Shown here: positions 44,701 through 52,998 of the stretch, in pieces
How positions within the stretch are numbered: the first letter of the stretch is position 1
Layout of the letters: every line of letters begins with the position of its first letter
Source: Ferrimonas gelatinilytica
Lineage (GTDB): Bacteria > Pseudomonadota > Gammaproteobacteria > Enterobacterales > Shewanellaceae
Assembly: GCF_039544205.1 (NCBI RefSeq)
Contig: NZ_BAABLF010000005.1
Coordinates: 372,001 to 436,000 of the forward strand
Length of the DNA stretch: 64,000 nt
Direction: 5' to 3'
Notes under the pieces: generated by a model
What the model was told of the DNA's origin: nothing
What the model saw: only the letters and a program-made list of their open reading frames with translations
Database searches by the model: none
Translations under genes and position numbers: made by a program

Positions 44701-44728
44701 GCCGCCCGTCGGTTAGCCGACGGGCGGC
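44701..44728. terminator. Strong hairpin after the Mpo1-like gene
   Basis: A perfect 12-bp stem (GCCGCCCGTCGG / CCGACGGGCGGC) with a TTAG loop lies 10 bases after the stop, but lacks a T-tract. It may be a Rho-assisted or mRNA-stabilising structure rather than an intrinsic terminator. Confidence 0.5.
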
Positions 44729-44864
44729 GACCTCTATAAGCATTGCGTATATCCCGCTCCATCACCTCAGCCCTTGACTCGGGGTGGCATTCAAGGACGG
44801 TGCGCCGCACAATATCCCCGACCCATCTCGCAGGCCGCGTTGGCGGCATGGCCAAGGAGTATTC

Positions 44865-46007
44865 ATGCAGTTCAGCTTTCATAACCCCACCCGTATCCAT
44901 TTCGGGCAAAACCAGATCGCGCAGATCACCCGAGAGATCCCCAGTTCCGCCAAGGTGCTGGTGCTTTATGGTGGTGGCTCCATCAAACAAAATGGCGTCT
45001 ACGATCAGGTCACTCAGGCCCTGTCTCGGCATAAATGGGGGGAGTTCGCCGGTATTGAACCCAACCCCTCGGTGGAAACCCTGGATCGGGCGGTCGCCAT
45101 GGTTCGGGAGCAGGGGTTTGACTACCTGTTAGCGGTAGGTGGCGGGTCAGTGATCGATGGCACCAAATATGTCGCTGCCGCTGCCCGCTACGAGGGCTAC
45201 GGCTGGGATATCTTGGAGGGGAAGCACCGCGTTCGCGAGGCTCTGCCCCTGGGCGCGATCCTGACCCTGCCGGCAACGGGCTCGGAGTCCAATGCGGCGT
45301 CGGTGATCACCCGAACCGCCACCCATGAGAAGCGCTCCTTCTATGCGCCGGCAGTACACCCGAAATTTGCCGTACTGGACCCCTCTGTGATGCGTACCCT
45401 ACCAGAGCGTCAGTTGAAAAACGGCATCGTCGACGCCTTTGTACACGTCTGCGAACAGTACCTGTCCCATAACGACCAGGCCCTGGTTCAGGACGGTTAC
45501 GCCGAAGTGCTGCTGCGTAACCTTAAGCAGTTAGCGGAGCAGTACGATCAACACGAGACCCCTCAGTGGCGGGAAAACCTGATGTGGACCGCCAACCAGG
45601 CGCTGTCCGGACTGATCGGTGCCGGCGTCCCCCACGACTGGGCAACCCATGGCATCGGCCACGAACTGACCGCCCAATTCAACCTGGATCATGCCCAGAC
45701 GCTGGCGGTCGTTCTGCCGGCCCTTCTGCGCGAGCTACAGCCGCAAAAAGAGAGCAAGCTGCGCCAGATGGGGAAAAATGTCTTTGGTTTGAGTGGTGAG
45801 GCCCTGGCCGAGCGTACCATCGAGGCCATCGAAGCCCTGTTCCAGTCCCTTGGCGTCAAGACCCGGCTGTCAGAGTACGCCATCAACCGCAACGACATTG
45901 TGACCCAGGTGGTGCCGGCCCTGGCGGATCATGGCACCCTGCCCATGGGTGAACAGCGCAACGTGGATCTGGCCTGCTGTGAAGCGATCCTTTTGCGGGC
46001 GGTATAA
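44865..46007 (+). CDS. yqhD: Iron-containing NADPH-dependent alcohol dehydrogenase
   Basis: This 380-residue group III alcohol/aldehyde reductase has NADPH-binding LAVGGGSVIDGTK, the SNAASVIT region, metal ligands in IVDAFVHV (Asp, His) and HGIGHELTAQFNLDHAQ (His, His), and the family N-terminus FHNPTRIHFG. YqhD reduces lipid-peroxidation aldehydes and other short aldehydes. The ATG at 44865 follows AAGGAGT; the earlier frame to 44784 was rejected. A strong terminator follows. No divergent YqhC-like regulator is adjacent. Confidence 0.94.
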   Translation: MQFSFHNPTRIHFGQNQIAQITREIPSSAKVLVLYGGGSIKQNGVYDQVTQALSRHKWGEFAGIEPNPSVETLDRAVAMVREQGFDYLLAVGGGSVIDGTKYVAAAARYEGYGWDILEGKHRVREALPLGAILTLPATGSESNAASVITRTATHEKRSFYAPAVHPKFAVLDPSVMRTLPERQLKNGIVDAFVHVCEQYLSHNDQALVQDGYAEVLLRNLKQLAEQYDQHETPQWRENLMWTANQALSGLIGAGVPHDWATHGIGHELTAQFNLDHAQTLAVVLPALLRELQPQKESKLRQMGKNVFGLSGEALAERTIEAIEALFQSLGVKTRLSEYAINRNDIVTQVVPALADHGTLPMGEQRNVDLACCEAILLRAV

Positions 46008-46046
46008 CCCCGGCGCTGGCAAACCCGTTTTCGCCCGATAAAAGAA

Positions 46047-46076
46047 AAAGGATGCGGCTAAGGCCGCATCCTTTTT
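46047..46076 (+). terminator. Rho-independent terminator after yqhD
   Basis: The stem AAAGGATGCGGC / GCCGCATCCTTT with a TAAG loop is followed by a T run. Confidence 0.93.
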
Positions 46077-46131
46077 CACTGGCATCACTCTCGCTCAATC
46101 AGAGAACGAATACCGGGATCTCGAGGGGCCC

Positions 46132-46398
46132 TTAACCGAGCATGGACTCATAGGCCCATAACAAACCCGCCACAACAAGAAGGAGCGCTGCCCCTTTGAG
46201 CCAGCGTCCCCGGCGCCGCTCATACTCATGTTTCAGCCAGATGAAGGGCGCCCCATGGTGATAGCCCCTGGCGTTGGACTCCCGCATCGCTTTCCAGATA
46301 AGGCCCGATCGAATGCGTCGGATCTCCTCCCTGTCGCGGGTACCCAGCCTCCGGTAAACCTCTTGCGTCTGCTTACTCAGCGCATCCCACTGCGACAT
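46132..46398 (-). CDS. Small membrane-anchored hypothetical protein
   Basis: This 88-residue protein has a charged, helical N-terminal part (KQTQEVYRRLGTRDREEIRR) and one C-terminal hydrophobic segment (GAALLLVVAGLLWAY), so it looks tail-anchored. AAGGA lies seven bases upstream of the ATG. I do not recognise the family. It is convergent with yqhD and stands alone. Confidence 0.6.
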   Translation of the reverse strand: MSQWDALSKQTQEVYRRLGTRDREEIRRIRSGLIWKAMRESNARGYHHGAPFIWLKHEYERRRGRWLKGAALLLVVAGLLWAYESMLG

Positions 46399-46619
46399 AT
46401 CACATCCTTGTGTTGTCTTGACCTAAGTTGCCCCTCTGTCGCTCACCCCGTGCCTGCACAACAAAGTCGCGCACGAGCAAAACCCCACAGAGAAAGATAC
46501 AACCTAATGTAACTAAAAGAAAAACTGATGAAAAGTATTAGCAAGACTATGCCCTGATGCGTCCCTGCGAGCCCCAACCAAACTGCCAACAGGGGCCGCG
46601 CATATTCCCAGCCCCACCA

Positions 46620-47546
46620 TCACAGCGCCATAAACTGCGTCAGCTGCGACGCCACCTTCTGCTGCAAAAAGAGCTTCAAAGCCTGTATGGACGGGCTGAG
46701 TTGAGCCCGGCTGGCACACAACAAGCTCAGTGGAACCGGTTCGCCGCGCCAGGCGGGACAGAGCCGCACCAGCCTCCCCTGGGCCAGGTCTTCGCCGATA
46801 TCCAGCAGCGACTTGAAGGCGACCCCCCTCCCAGCCAGGGCCCAGCGGTGAACCACATCCCCATCGTTAGCCGCCCGGTTTCCCGATACCTGGACAACCA
46901 CACTCTGGCTTGTGGCCGCCTGTCCGGACACAAGCCGCCAGCTCTGGTGCAGTCGGTCACCCAGGGCAAAGCAGAGACAGTTGTGGCCAACCAGGTCCCT
47001 CGGCGTGCTTGGCGGCGGGTGCTGACGCAAGTAGGACGGCGAAGCGCAGAGAACCCGAAAGTTCTCCTGGCTGATAGGGAGGCACACCAGGCTGGAGTCC
47101 TCGGGTTTGCCATAGCGCAACACCAGGTCCAATGGCTGCCGATAGAGATCAGCCAGGCTGTCAGAAAGGTGGAGACGAACCGAGAGACTGGGGTGGTGCT
47201 GCATAAACTCATCCAGCCAGTCCACCAGCCAGCGTCGTCCCAGATCCGAAGGCGCCGACAGGTTAATCTGGCCAGATAAGTGCAACTCATCCTCCCGCAG
47301 TGAGGCGCTTCCCTCGTCCAGCAGGTCCAGCGCCGGCTGGCAACTCTCCAGAAAACGCTCTCCAGCCCGCGTCAGACGGAGTTGCCGGGTTGAGCGCACA
47401 AAAAGCGGCTGGCCCAACTCCCCTTCGAGGCGTTTCATCGCGGCACTGGCCACCGCGGGACTCAGCGCCAATGCCCGCGCTGCTGCGGACAGGCTACCGA
47501 GCCGGGCCGTCTCGACAAATATTCGAAGATCCTGCAGTGCCTTCAT
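46620..47546 (-). CDS. LysR-family transcriptional regulator
   Basis: This 308-residue regulator has an N-terminal winged helix-turn-helix (DLRIFVETARLGSLSAAARALALSP, then MKRLEGELGQPLF) and a LysR substrate-binding domain from about residue 88. It is divergent from nfsB across 210 bases, so it probably controls that nitroreductase and itself; the ligand is unknown. No conspicuous T-N11-A operator was confirmed. Confidence 0.92.
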   Translation of the reverse strand: MKALQDLRIFVETARLGSLSAAARALALSPAVASAAMKRLEGELGQPLFVRSTRQLRLTRAGERFLESCQPALDLLDEGSASLREDELHLSGQINLSAPSDLGRRWLVDWLDEFMQHHPSLSVRLHLSDSLADLYRQPLDLVLRYGKPEDSSLVCLPISQENFRVLCASPSYLRQHPPPSTPRDLVGHNCLCFALGDRLHQSWRLVSGQAATSQSVVVQVSGNRAANDGDVVHRWALAGRGVAFKSLLDIGEDLAQGRLVRLCPAWRGEPVPLSLLCASRAQLSPSIQALKLFLQQKVASQLTQFMAL

Positions 47547-47756
47547 TTTTAATTATTGATTGAAAGTGTTTCGCTCTGGCGTGGGTTTTTCAATGATAAC
47601 GACAAGCCTAAACTGGCGCCATCCTGGAGAGGCGGCTGACTTGCCGACGGTCGGCTAAAATCAGCGCCCTTGCTCCAGTCCAGTGTCAGTAAACCCGAGC
47701 CGAATTCCCGACGGCGACCCCGCGCCGTTTGTGCCTTAACAAGCAGGACAGAATCC

Positions 47757-48410
47757 ATGAACCTCATCGACGTTGCCCACTATCGCTACTCCACCAAGCA
47801 GTTTGATCCTAACAAGCGGATCCCGGAAGAGCAGTTCGAGCAGATCAAAGCGCTGCTGAGACTGAGCCCCTCAAGCGTGAACTCTCAGCCCTGGCACTTT
47901 GTGATCGCCAACACCCCGCAAGGGCGAGAGCGATTGAGTAAAGGCACCCAAGGGCCCTATGCCTTCAACGAAGCCAAGGTAAAGGACGCCTCGCATGTAA
48001 TTTTGTTCTGTGCCAAAACCGGCATCGACAATCACTACCTGACCCACTTGCTGGAGGTGGAGGAGAAGGATGGCCGTTTTGCCGAGCCGCAATTTCGGCA
48101 AACGGTCAACCAGGGCAGAACTCTATTCGTCAACATGCACCGTTTTGACCTTAAGGATGCACAACACTGGATGGAGAAGCAGGTCTATCTCAACATGGGC
48201 ACCATCCTGCTGGGTGCCGGGGCACTGGGTATTGATGCCGTGCCGATCGAGGGGTTGGACCCCAAAGCCCTGAACCAAGAGTTTGGTCTTATTGAGCAAG
48301 GCTATACCGCCGTCGCCATGGTGGCCCTGGGCTATCGCAGTGGCTCTGACTTTAATGCCGCACTGCCCAAGTCCCGTTTACCCGTCGAGGAACTTTTTAC
48401 CCTGCTCTGA
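47757..48410 (+). CDS. nfsB: Oxygen-insensitive NAD(P)H nitroreductase
   Basis: This 217-residue FMN enzyme reduces nitroaromatics and quinones by two-electron transfer. The N-terminal VAHYRYSTKQFDPNKRI (FMN-binding RxSTK region), LSPSSVNSQPWHFVIA and MEKQVYLNMGTILLGAGALGIDAVPIEG segments match E. coli NfsB closely. The start at 47757 gives the family N-terminus; the frame from 47670 adds unrelated residues. A strong terminator follows. Likely regulated by the divergent LysR gene. Confidence 0.93.
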   Translation: MNLIDVAHYRYSTKQFDPNKRIPEEQFEQIKALLRLSPSSVNSQPWHFVIANTPQGRERLSKGTQGPYAFNEAKVKDASHVILFCAKTGIDNHYLTHLLEVEEKDGRFAEPQFRQTVNQGRTLFVNMHRFDLKDAQHWMEKQVYLNMGTILLGAGALGIDAVPIEGLDPKALNQEFGLIEQGYTAVAMVALGYRSGSDFNAALPKSRLPVEELFTLL

Positions 48411-48453
48411 GCTGCGCTGCGCTGCGTTGCCAGTAAGAGAGGTAGCAAAATGG

Positions 48454-48485
48454 AAAAGGCGAGCGGTGACCGCTCGCCTTTTTTT
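48454..48485 (+). terminator. Rho-independent terminator after nfsB
   Basis: The stem AAGGCGAGCGG / CCGCTCGCCTT with a TGA loop is followed by seven T bases. Confidence 0.94.
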
Positions 48486-48503
48486 CATCAGGATCCTCGC
48501 CTC

Positions 48504-48743
48504 TCAAGATTTCAGCTTGCCGATCACGAAGAGCAGGATCACCGCCCCGACCGTGGCGGTGACGATCGATCCCGCCATGGTGCTGCTGTGAAGCCCCAAC
48601 AGCTTGAAGGTAAAGCCGCCAATAACCGATCCCACCACACCGATGACCATGTTACCGAGCAGACCGAAGCCACGGCCCTGTGCCAACTTCCCCGCCAACC
48701 AGCCGGCAATGGCACCGATCACTAAAAAGGCAAGCAACGACAT
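48504..48743 (-). CDS. GlsB/YeaQ/YmgE-family stress membrane protein
   Basis: This 79-residue protein is almost entirely hydrophobic, with three glycine-rich helices, typical of the transglycosylase-associated (YeaQ/YmgE) family (AGWLAGKLAQGRGFGLLGNMVIGVVGSVIGG). Members are stress-induced inner-membrane proteins of unclear role. Convergent with nfsB. Confidence 0.9.
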   Translation of the reverse strand: MSLLAFLVIGAIAGWLAGKLAQGRGFGLLGNMVIGVVGSVIGGFTFKLLGLHSSTMAGSIVTATVGAVILLFVIGKLKS

Positions 48744-48795
48744 AACAACCTCGCGAACATCTGAACCCTCTCAATCAACTCCAGCCTGATCTTAA

Positions 48796-48815
48796 ACGGG
48801 GCGATAAACGCCCCA
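48796..48815 (-). terminator. Hairpin after the outer-membrane barrel gene
   Basis: GGGGCG and CGCCCC around an ATAAA loop lie just past the stop of the minus-strand barrel gene. The T-tract on the minus strand is short (GTTTAAG). Confidence 0.55.
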
Positions 48816-48821
48816 TCCTGT

Positions 48822-49673
48822 CTAGAACCGCCGTCCCAGAGAGAGGAACCACGAATCCCGCTCACCAAAGCCGCCCTCGAGGATCACTTCCCACTTCTTG
48901 TCGTAGACGTACATTGCGCCCACCACGGTGTTCCAGGGATCGGAGAGATGTTGGGTCACTTCGAAACGCCCATCTGGGGTGATCTGGTTAATGGTTTCAC
49001 CGAGCCCGAGGCTGGCGATGCGCCCCTTAAACACCTGGTCCACATCCTGATACATCGCCCCGACCCAAAGACGGTATTCGTTTATCCCCAGGGGCCAGCG
49101 GTAACCGACTCTTGGGGTGGCGGTGAAAGCGTCGATCTTACCATCGAGGATATTAAGACTAGTGGCCGTGAAGTTGACGTCGACCAGGCCAAACCAGTTA
49201 TCGCCCCCCCCCGCCAGGGTAGTACCGAGACCGTAGCTGGGGCCGGAAAACTCAAGATTAAAATTGGTACTGAACGGCGCCGGAGAGATGGGACCCAAGT
49301 TCACCTGAACATCCACCGGAGCAACGCTGTCGCCGTCGGTGTACCCCACCACCGCATAGATGTTCCAGAAAGGGAGGACCCACATGTCCCCCCTGAGGGT
49401 GTAGGTGGTCGAGGTCTGCTGAGCTAAGTTAGCGTCGATGGTCACCAACTGCTCTAACGGCAAAACTGGATCGGTCAGAATGATCTCATCGATAATCAGT
49501 GGCTGATCCATATCAAACACACTTATCGTCAAGCCAAAGGGCAGAGGCAGATCGTACCCGCGCTCGTAGGCTTCTTTTCCCCAGATGGGAAAGGTCCGGT
49601 CGTACTCCGCCGCCTGAGCTGCCGGCACCATTATGGCACACCCCAATACCGCCCCAATCACCTGCTTCATCAT
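48822..49673 (-). CDS. Putative outer-membrane beta-barrel protein
   Basis: This 283-residue protein has a signal peptide (GAVLGCAIMVPAAQAAE) and alternating hydrophobic strands with aromatic residues, ending in an outer-membrane-type C-terminal Phe (SLGRRF). It has a glycine-rich loop region near residue 155 (GTTLAGGGDNWFG). Function and family were not recognised; it could be a porin-like or structural barrel. A GGGGG stretch before the ATG pair at 49673/49670 supports the start. It is a single gene. Confidence 0.65.
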   Translation of the reverse strand: MMKQVIGAVLGCAIMVPAAQAAEYDRTFPIWGKEAYERGYDLPLPFGLTISVFDMDQPLIIDEIILTDPVLPLEQLVTIDANLAQQTSTTYTLRGDMWVLPFWNIYAVVGYTDGDSVAPVDVQVNLGPISPAPFSTNFNLEFSGPSYGLGTTLAGGGDNWFGLVDVNFTATSLNILDGKIDAFTATPRVGYRWPLGINEYRLWVGAMYQDVDQVFKGRIASLGLGETINQITPDGRFEVTQHLSDPWNTVVGAMYVYDKKWEVILEGGFGERDSWFLSLGRRF

Positions 49674-49928
49674 TGACGCCCCCTTGCGCTTAACAAGCTA
49701 TTAACATAGTTCCGTTTGTTTCAAACAGCACACTTTCCAACGCTTTATCCTTGAGTTTGCGTTCGCATCATCCAACTGGCCATTTGTCCGCCATTTTCCA
49801 GACAATTTCTGCCTGACAGAGACGGTATGGCACACTAATCGTCTGTTTCCTGGGCGCTTACCGGCAGAGATCTCGATTTATGTCCACCCGCGGTGTATAA
49901 AAGCGCTTTTTCCCGGGAGCCCAACAAG

Positions 49929-50210
49929 ATGACACGCAAAGAGCTAATCAGGCGGATCACCGACGAGGGGCAACTGACGCCGGAACAGGCCAAAGTGTTC
50001 CTGGACCGTTTGGTCACAACCATCACGCAAGCGCTGCACGAGGGCGAGCGGGTCTACCTGCCGAAGTTCGGCATCTTCGAGATCCGCCATCACCTGCCAC
50101 GAACCGGTCGCAATCCAGTGACCGGAGAACCGGTGAGCATTCCACTTCGGACAGTGCCGAGCTTTCGACCTGCCGAGGCACTGAAAAAGCAGATCCATTC
50201 ACCGCACTGA
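49929..50210 (+). CDS. HU/IHF-family DNA-binding protein
   Basis: This 93-residue histone-like protein has the HU fold: N-terminal helices (MTRKELIRRI, QAKVFLDRLVTTITQAL), the GFGxF-like GIFEIRHH and the RTGRNPVTGEPVSIP beta arm, then VPSFRPAEALK. The start at 49929 gives the family N-terminus; the frame from 49893 is an unlikely extension. It may be an accessory HU paralogue rather than hupA or hupB. It lies 352 bases before the ParA/RHH pair. Confidence 0.87.
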   Translation: MTRKELIRRITDEGQLTPEQAKVFLDRLVTTITQALHEGERVYLPKFGIFEIRHHLPRTGRNPVTGEPVSIPLRTVPSFRPAEALKKQIHSPH

Positions 50211-50562
50211 GGCAAGCTGACGAACGCCATCACCGGCATTGAAGGTGATCGGCCCCCCGCTGTGCCGACCACCACAAGTCCCCCTACGCCGGTATCACCC
50301 TGCCGTTCCCGTCATTGTGCTTAGGCAACCCCAAGACCAAGGTCACTTGCTATTTCGTCACTAACCGCGGCTGCTCTAAATCCCCCTTCGCCAACTTTAC
50401 GTCGGCGCCATCATTTTGACTTTTTCTTTATTTTATAATTACTTACGTGATTCTTATGCGATTTCAGTCTTAAAATCGCGATGATCAATTTGTTAAGCGC
50501 CCGTATACTTTCAACTCGTAGATTCACCCTAAGCACGTTGACCACGTATAAGGAAAGCGCAG
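50211..50562 (+). promoter_or_regulatory. Upstream region of the ParA/RHH pair with AT-rich stretch and inverted repeat
   Basis: From about 50410 to 50500 this region is clearly AT-rich against GC-rich surroundings. An inverted repeat GCGATTT-N8-AAATCGC (50458-50479) lies about 80 bases before the parA start and could be the operator or centromere site for the ribbon-helix-helix protein. A TATACT near 50504 is a possible -10. No gene was seen in the rest. Confidence 0.45.
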
Positions 50563-51306
50563 ATGATTATTCTCATTGGAGGAGAAAAAGGCGGCAGTGG
50601 TAAAAGCTGCCTAGCACAGAACCTCGCCGTCTACCTAGCCACTGAGTGCCAGCTCTCGGTCATGTTGGTGGATTGCGATCCCCAACGCACCACCTCGAAC
50701 TGGATACAGGCCCGCAATGACAACCCTTCGTTGAAGAAAATCAATTGCGTACAGATGTTTGGTAAAATCCGGGATGACCTGATTAGCCTCGGCAACCATT
50801 ACGAAGCCGTGGTTATTGACTGTGGTGGCCAAGATACCGTTGCGCTGCGCGCATCCCTGTCCGTGGCTGACTTTGCCCTGCTACCTCTGCGGCCCAAGCG
50901 TCGCGATCTCCAGACGGTTCCCCATGTTGATGACCTGCTGAACAACGGCATGATGTTCAACCCCAATCTGGATGCCGCTTTTGTACTGACCCAGTGTCCC
51001 AGCCTCCCCAACCAGGCTAACCGCATCCTGGAAGCCAAAGAGGTCTGCCAGACCTGGGGACACCGTGTTCTGGATGCCTTTACCTATCAACGCAATATCT
51101 ACGACGACTCCGAGGAATCCGGCAGCTCGGTGATGGAGTTCGAGCCCAAGGGCAAGGCGGCCCACGAACTACGCCAGATTTTCAACCAGCTGCTTAAACA
51201 GGAAAACCAGCGTGCCATCGAAGTAACCTACGCCCAAAGCGCCGCCCAACTGGAGAGAGAACAGTATGTCCTTAGCCGATCTGCGCCGACAACCTACGGC
51301 CACTAA
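50563..51306 (+). CDS. ParA-family partition ATPase
   Basis: This 247-residue P-loop ATPase has the deviant Walker A GGEKGGSGKS (residues 6-15), VDCDPQRTTSNW for the A' motif and VVIDCGGQD for Walker B. It lacks the helix-turn-helix N-terminus of type Ia ParA, so it is the ParF/Soj-like short type. AAGGAAAG precedes the ATG. The next gene overlaps by 41 bases and encodes a ribbon-helix-helix protein, as in type Ib partition cassettes. In a chromosome it may position a cargo or be a remnant of an integrated plasmid or island. Confidence 0.9.
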   Translation: MIILIGGEKGGSGKSCLAQNLAVYLATECQLSVMLVDCDPQRTTSNWIQARNDNPSLKKINCVQMFGKIRDDLISLGNHYEAVVIDCGGQDTVALRASLSVADFALLPLRPKRRDLQTVPHVDDLLNNGMMFNPNLDAAFVLTQCPSLPNQANRILEAKEVCQTWGHRVLDAFTYQRNIYDDSEESGSSVMEFEPKGKAAHELRQIFNQLLKQENQRAIEVTYAQSAAQLEREQYVLSRSAPTTYGH

Positions 51307-51622
51307 GAAGCCACCACTCTCCCTGGATGACTTCCTTGAGGGTGCCCATAGATACGCGTACGGCATGGAGGATCGACCAAGCGCTGTAAAAAGCCCGAAT
51401 CATCAAGCTGAAATGTATCTGGAAGCTCGATTCTGCGACGAGGCTAAGCCGTTACATCAAACCCACGTCATGCTGAGCGAAAAGACTCGGGAAATTCTGA
51501 CCAAGGCCGCCGATGCCACCGGTCACTCCCGCTCTCGGTTGATACGTATTCTGGTCAATCTGTTTGACCACCTGCCCCATGCAGAGCAAGAAAGAATTCT
51601 GCGCCGCTTCCTGGTTCGCTAG
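51266..51622 (+). CDS. Ribbon-helix-helix partner of ParA (ParG-like)
   Basis: This 118-residue protein starts inside the parA end, in another frame. The first 65 residues are polar and likely flexible (DLRRQPTATKKPPLS), suited to ParA binding. The last 50 form a beta-helix-helix segment (THVMLSEKTREILTKAADAT, then RSRLIRILVNLF) resembling CopG/ParG DNA-binding folds. It probably binds the upstream inverted repeat and stimulates ParA ATPase. Inference from position and size. A terminator follows. Confidence 0.7.
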   Translation: MSLADLRRQPTATKKPPLSLDDFLEGAHRYAYGMEDRPSAVKSPNHQAEMYLEARFCDEAKPLHQTHVMLSEKTREILTKAADATGHSRSRLIRILVNLFDHLPHAEQERILRRFLVR

Positions 51623-51654
51623 CGCAACCACTTTGGCTTAGGGGAGCCTGTTAG

Positions 51655-51683
51655 GGGGAGATACTTGTATCTCCCCTTTTTTT
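51655..51683 (+). terminator. Rho-independent terminator after the RHH gene
   Basis: The stem GGGGAGATAC / GTATCTCCCC with a TT loop is followed by seven T bases. Confidence 0.94.
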
Positions 51684-51867
51684 GTTCCTATATTGCGGTT
51701 TCGGACACTGATGATCATAACCCCAAACGACCCGCACCCTGTTACGTCCCTATATCGGTTTCTACTTGAGATATAAGTGGAAAATGTAAATGCGATAACA
51801 CCATAACTTTTCGGCGTTGCGCGCTAAATCACTGACAAATGACTGTTGCAATGCCCACCGCCCTGTA

Positions 51868-51895
51868 TTAGCGTTAATAACAACTCAGTTATAAA
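51868..51895 (+). promoter_or_regulatory. Candidate his operon promoter
   Basis: TTAGCG (51868) and TATAAA (51890-51895) are 16 bases apart and lie 23 bases before the his leader ATG. The -35 is a poor match, so this is tentative. Confidence 0.35.
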
Positions 51896-51917
51896 TCGTG
51901 TATTTGGACTCAAGAGA

Positions 51918-51968
51918 ATGAACCAGGGCTGCCACTTTCGACATCACCATTGCCACATGACGCGGTAG
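51918..51968 (+). CDS. hisL: his operon leader peptide
   Basis: This 16-residue frame reads MNQGCHFRHHHCHMTR and contains five histidines in eight residues (H6, H9-H11, H13). It starts about 170 bases before hisG and precedes an attenuator. Ribosome stalling at the His codons under histidine shortage would prevent terminator formation. The ribosome binding site (CAAGAGA) is close to the ATG. Confidence 0.92.
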   Translation: MNQGCHFRHHHCHMTR

Positions 51969-51972
51969 CCCA

Positions 51973-52062
51973 TGCGCGTACGCTGGTGGCTGCCGTTCAG
52001 GCGCCGCCAGTGGTCGAAGTTCTAGAACTTGCAAACCCCTGGCCCTAGCGCCAGGGGTTTTT
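51973..52062 (+). terminator. his attenuator (antiterminator region plus intrinsic terminator)
   Basis: A first hairpin region CTGGTGGC...GCCGCCAG lies near 51980-52012, followed by the terminator AAACCCCTGGC...GCCAGGGGTTTTT (52034-52062). The terminator sits 26 bases before the hisG ATG, the usual arrangement of a leader-peptide attenuator. Alternative pairings were not calculated. Confidence 0.85.
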
Positions 52063-52087
52063 CATTTCAACACAGGGATCACATCGC

Positions 52088-52984
52088 ATGACCACTCAAC
52101 GACTTCGAATCGCCATTCAAAAATCCGGCCGACTCGCCACCGAAACCCAGGCGCTTCTCAAAGCCTGCGGCATGAGGCTCAATCTCAGGGAGCAGCGGCT
52201 TATCAGCCATGTTGAAAACATGCCCGTTGACATTCTTCGTGTCCGGGATGATGACATCCCCGGCCTGGTGATGGACGGAGTGGTGGATTTGGGGTTTGTC
52301 GGCGAGAACGTGCTGGAGGAGGAGCGACTCGAGCGGCAGAGCAAAGGTCAGAGCGCCGATTTCCTGACCCTGAAGCGACTCGACTTCGGCGGCTGCCGCC
52401 TCTCCCTGGCCGTGCCGGAAGAGTTTGATTACGCAGCCCCCGACTCGCTAGAGGGATGCCGCCTTGCCACCTCCTATCCCTACCTACTGAACCGCTTCAT
52501 GAAAGAGAAGGGGGTCAATATCAGCAGCGCCATGCTCAAGGGATCCGTTGAGGTGGCGCCCAGAGCGGGACTGGCCGATGCCATCTGTGACCTGGTCAGT
52601 ACCGGTGCCACCTTGGAAGCCAATGGTCTGAAGGAGGTGGAGGTGATCTTCCAATCCATGGCAACCCTCATCCAGGGGCACCGTCCCCTCGACGCCCCCC
52701 TGCAACGCCTTATCGATAAGCTGCAGCTTCGGATCAATGGGGTGATCCAGGCCAAAGAGTCCAAGTACATCATGCTGCATGCTCCGAAAGAGCAAGTCGA
52801 GGCGATCATCGATCTGCTTCCCGGCGCCGAACGCCCCACCCTGCTTCCCCTGGCAGAGGACAATAGCCGGGTCGCCCTGCACTCCGTCTCCAGTGAAACC
52901 CTGTTCTGGGACACCATGGAACAGCTCAAAGCCCTGGGAGCCAGCTCCATCCTGGTTCTGCCCATTGAGAAGATGCTGCGCTAA
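52088..52984 (+). CDS. hisG: ATP phosphoribosyltransferase
   Basis: This 298-residue long-form HisG catalyses the first, feedback-inhibited step of histidine synthesis, from ATP and PRPP. The N-terminus (RLRIAIQKSGRLATETQ), the RDDDIPGLVMDGVVDLGFVGENVL segment and the PRPP loop GSVEVAPRAGLADAICDLVSTGATLEANGL are characteristic. The C-terminal regulatory domain (about 225-298) binds histidine, so no separate HisZ is needed. It is the first gene of the attenuated operon, 14 bases before hisD. Confidence 0.97.
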   Translation: MTTQRLRIAIQKSGRLATETQALLKACGMRLNLREQRLISHVENMPVDILRVRDDDIPGLVMDGVVDLGFVGENVLEEERLERQSKGQSADFLTLKRLDFGGCRLSLAVPEEFDYAAPDSLEGCRLATSYPYLLNRFMKEKGVNISSAMLKGSVEVAPRAGLADAICDLVSTGATLEANGLKEVEVIFQSMATLIQGHRPLDAPLQRLIDKLQLRINGVIQAKESKYIMLHAPKEQVEAIIDLLPGAERPTLLPLAEDNSRVALHSVSSETLFWDTMEQLKALGASSILVLPIEKMLR

Positions 52985-52998
52985 AAGGAGAGACCCGT

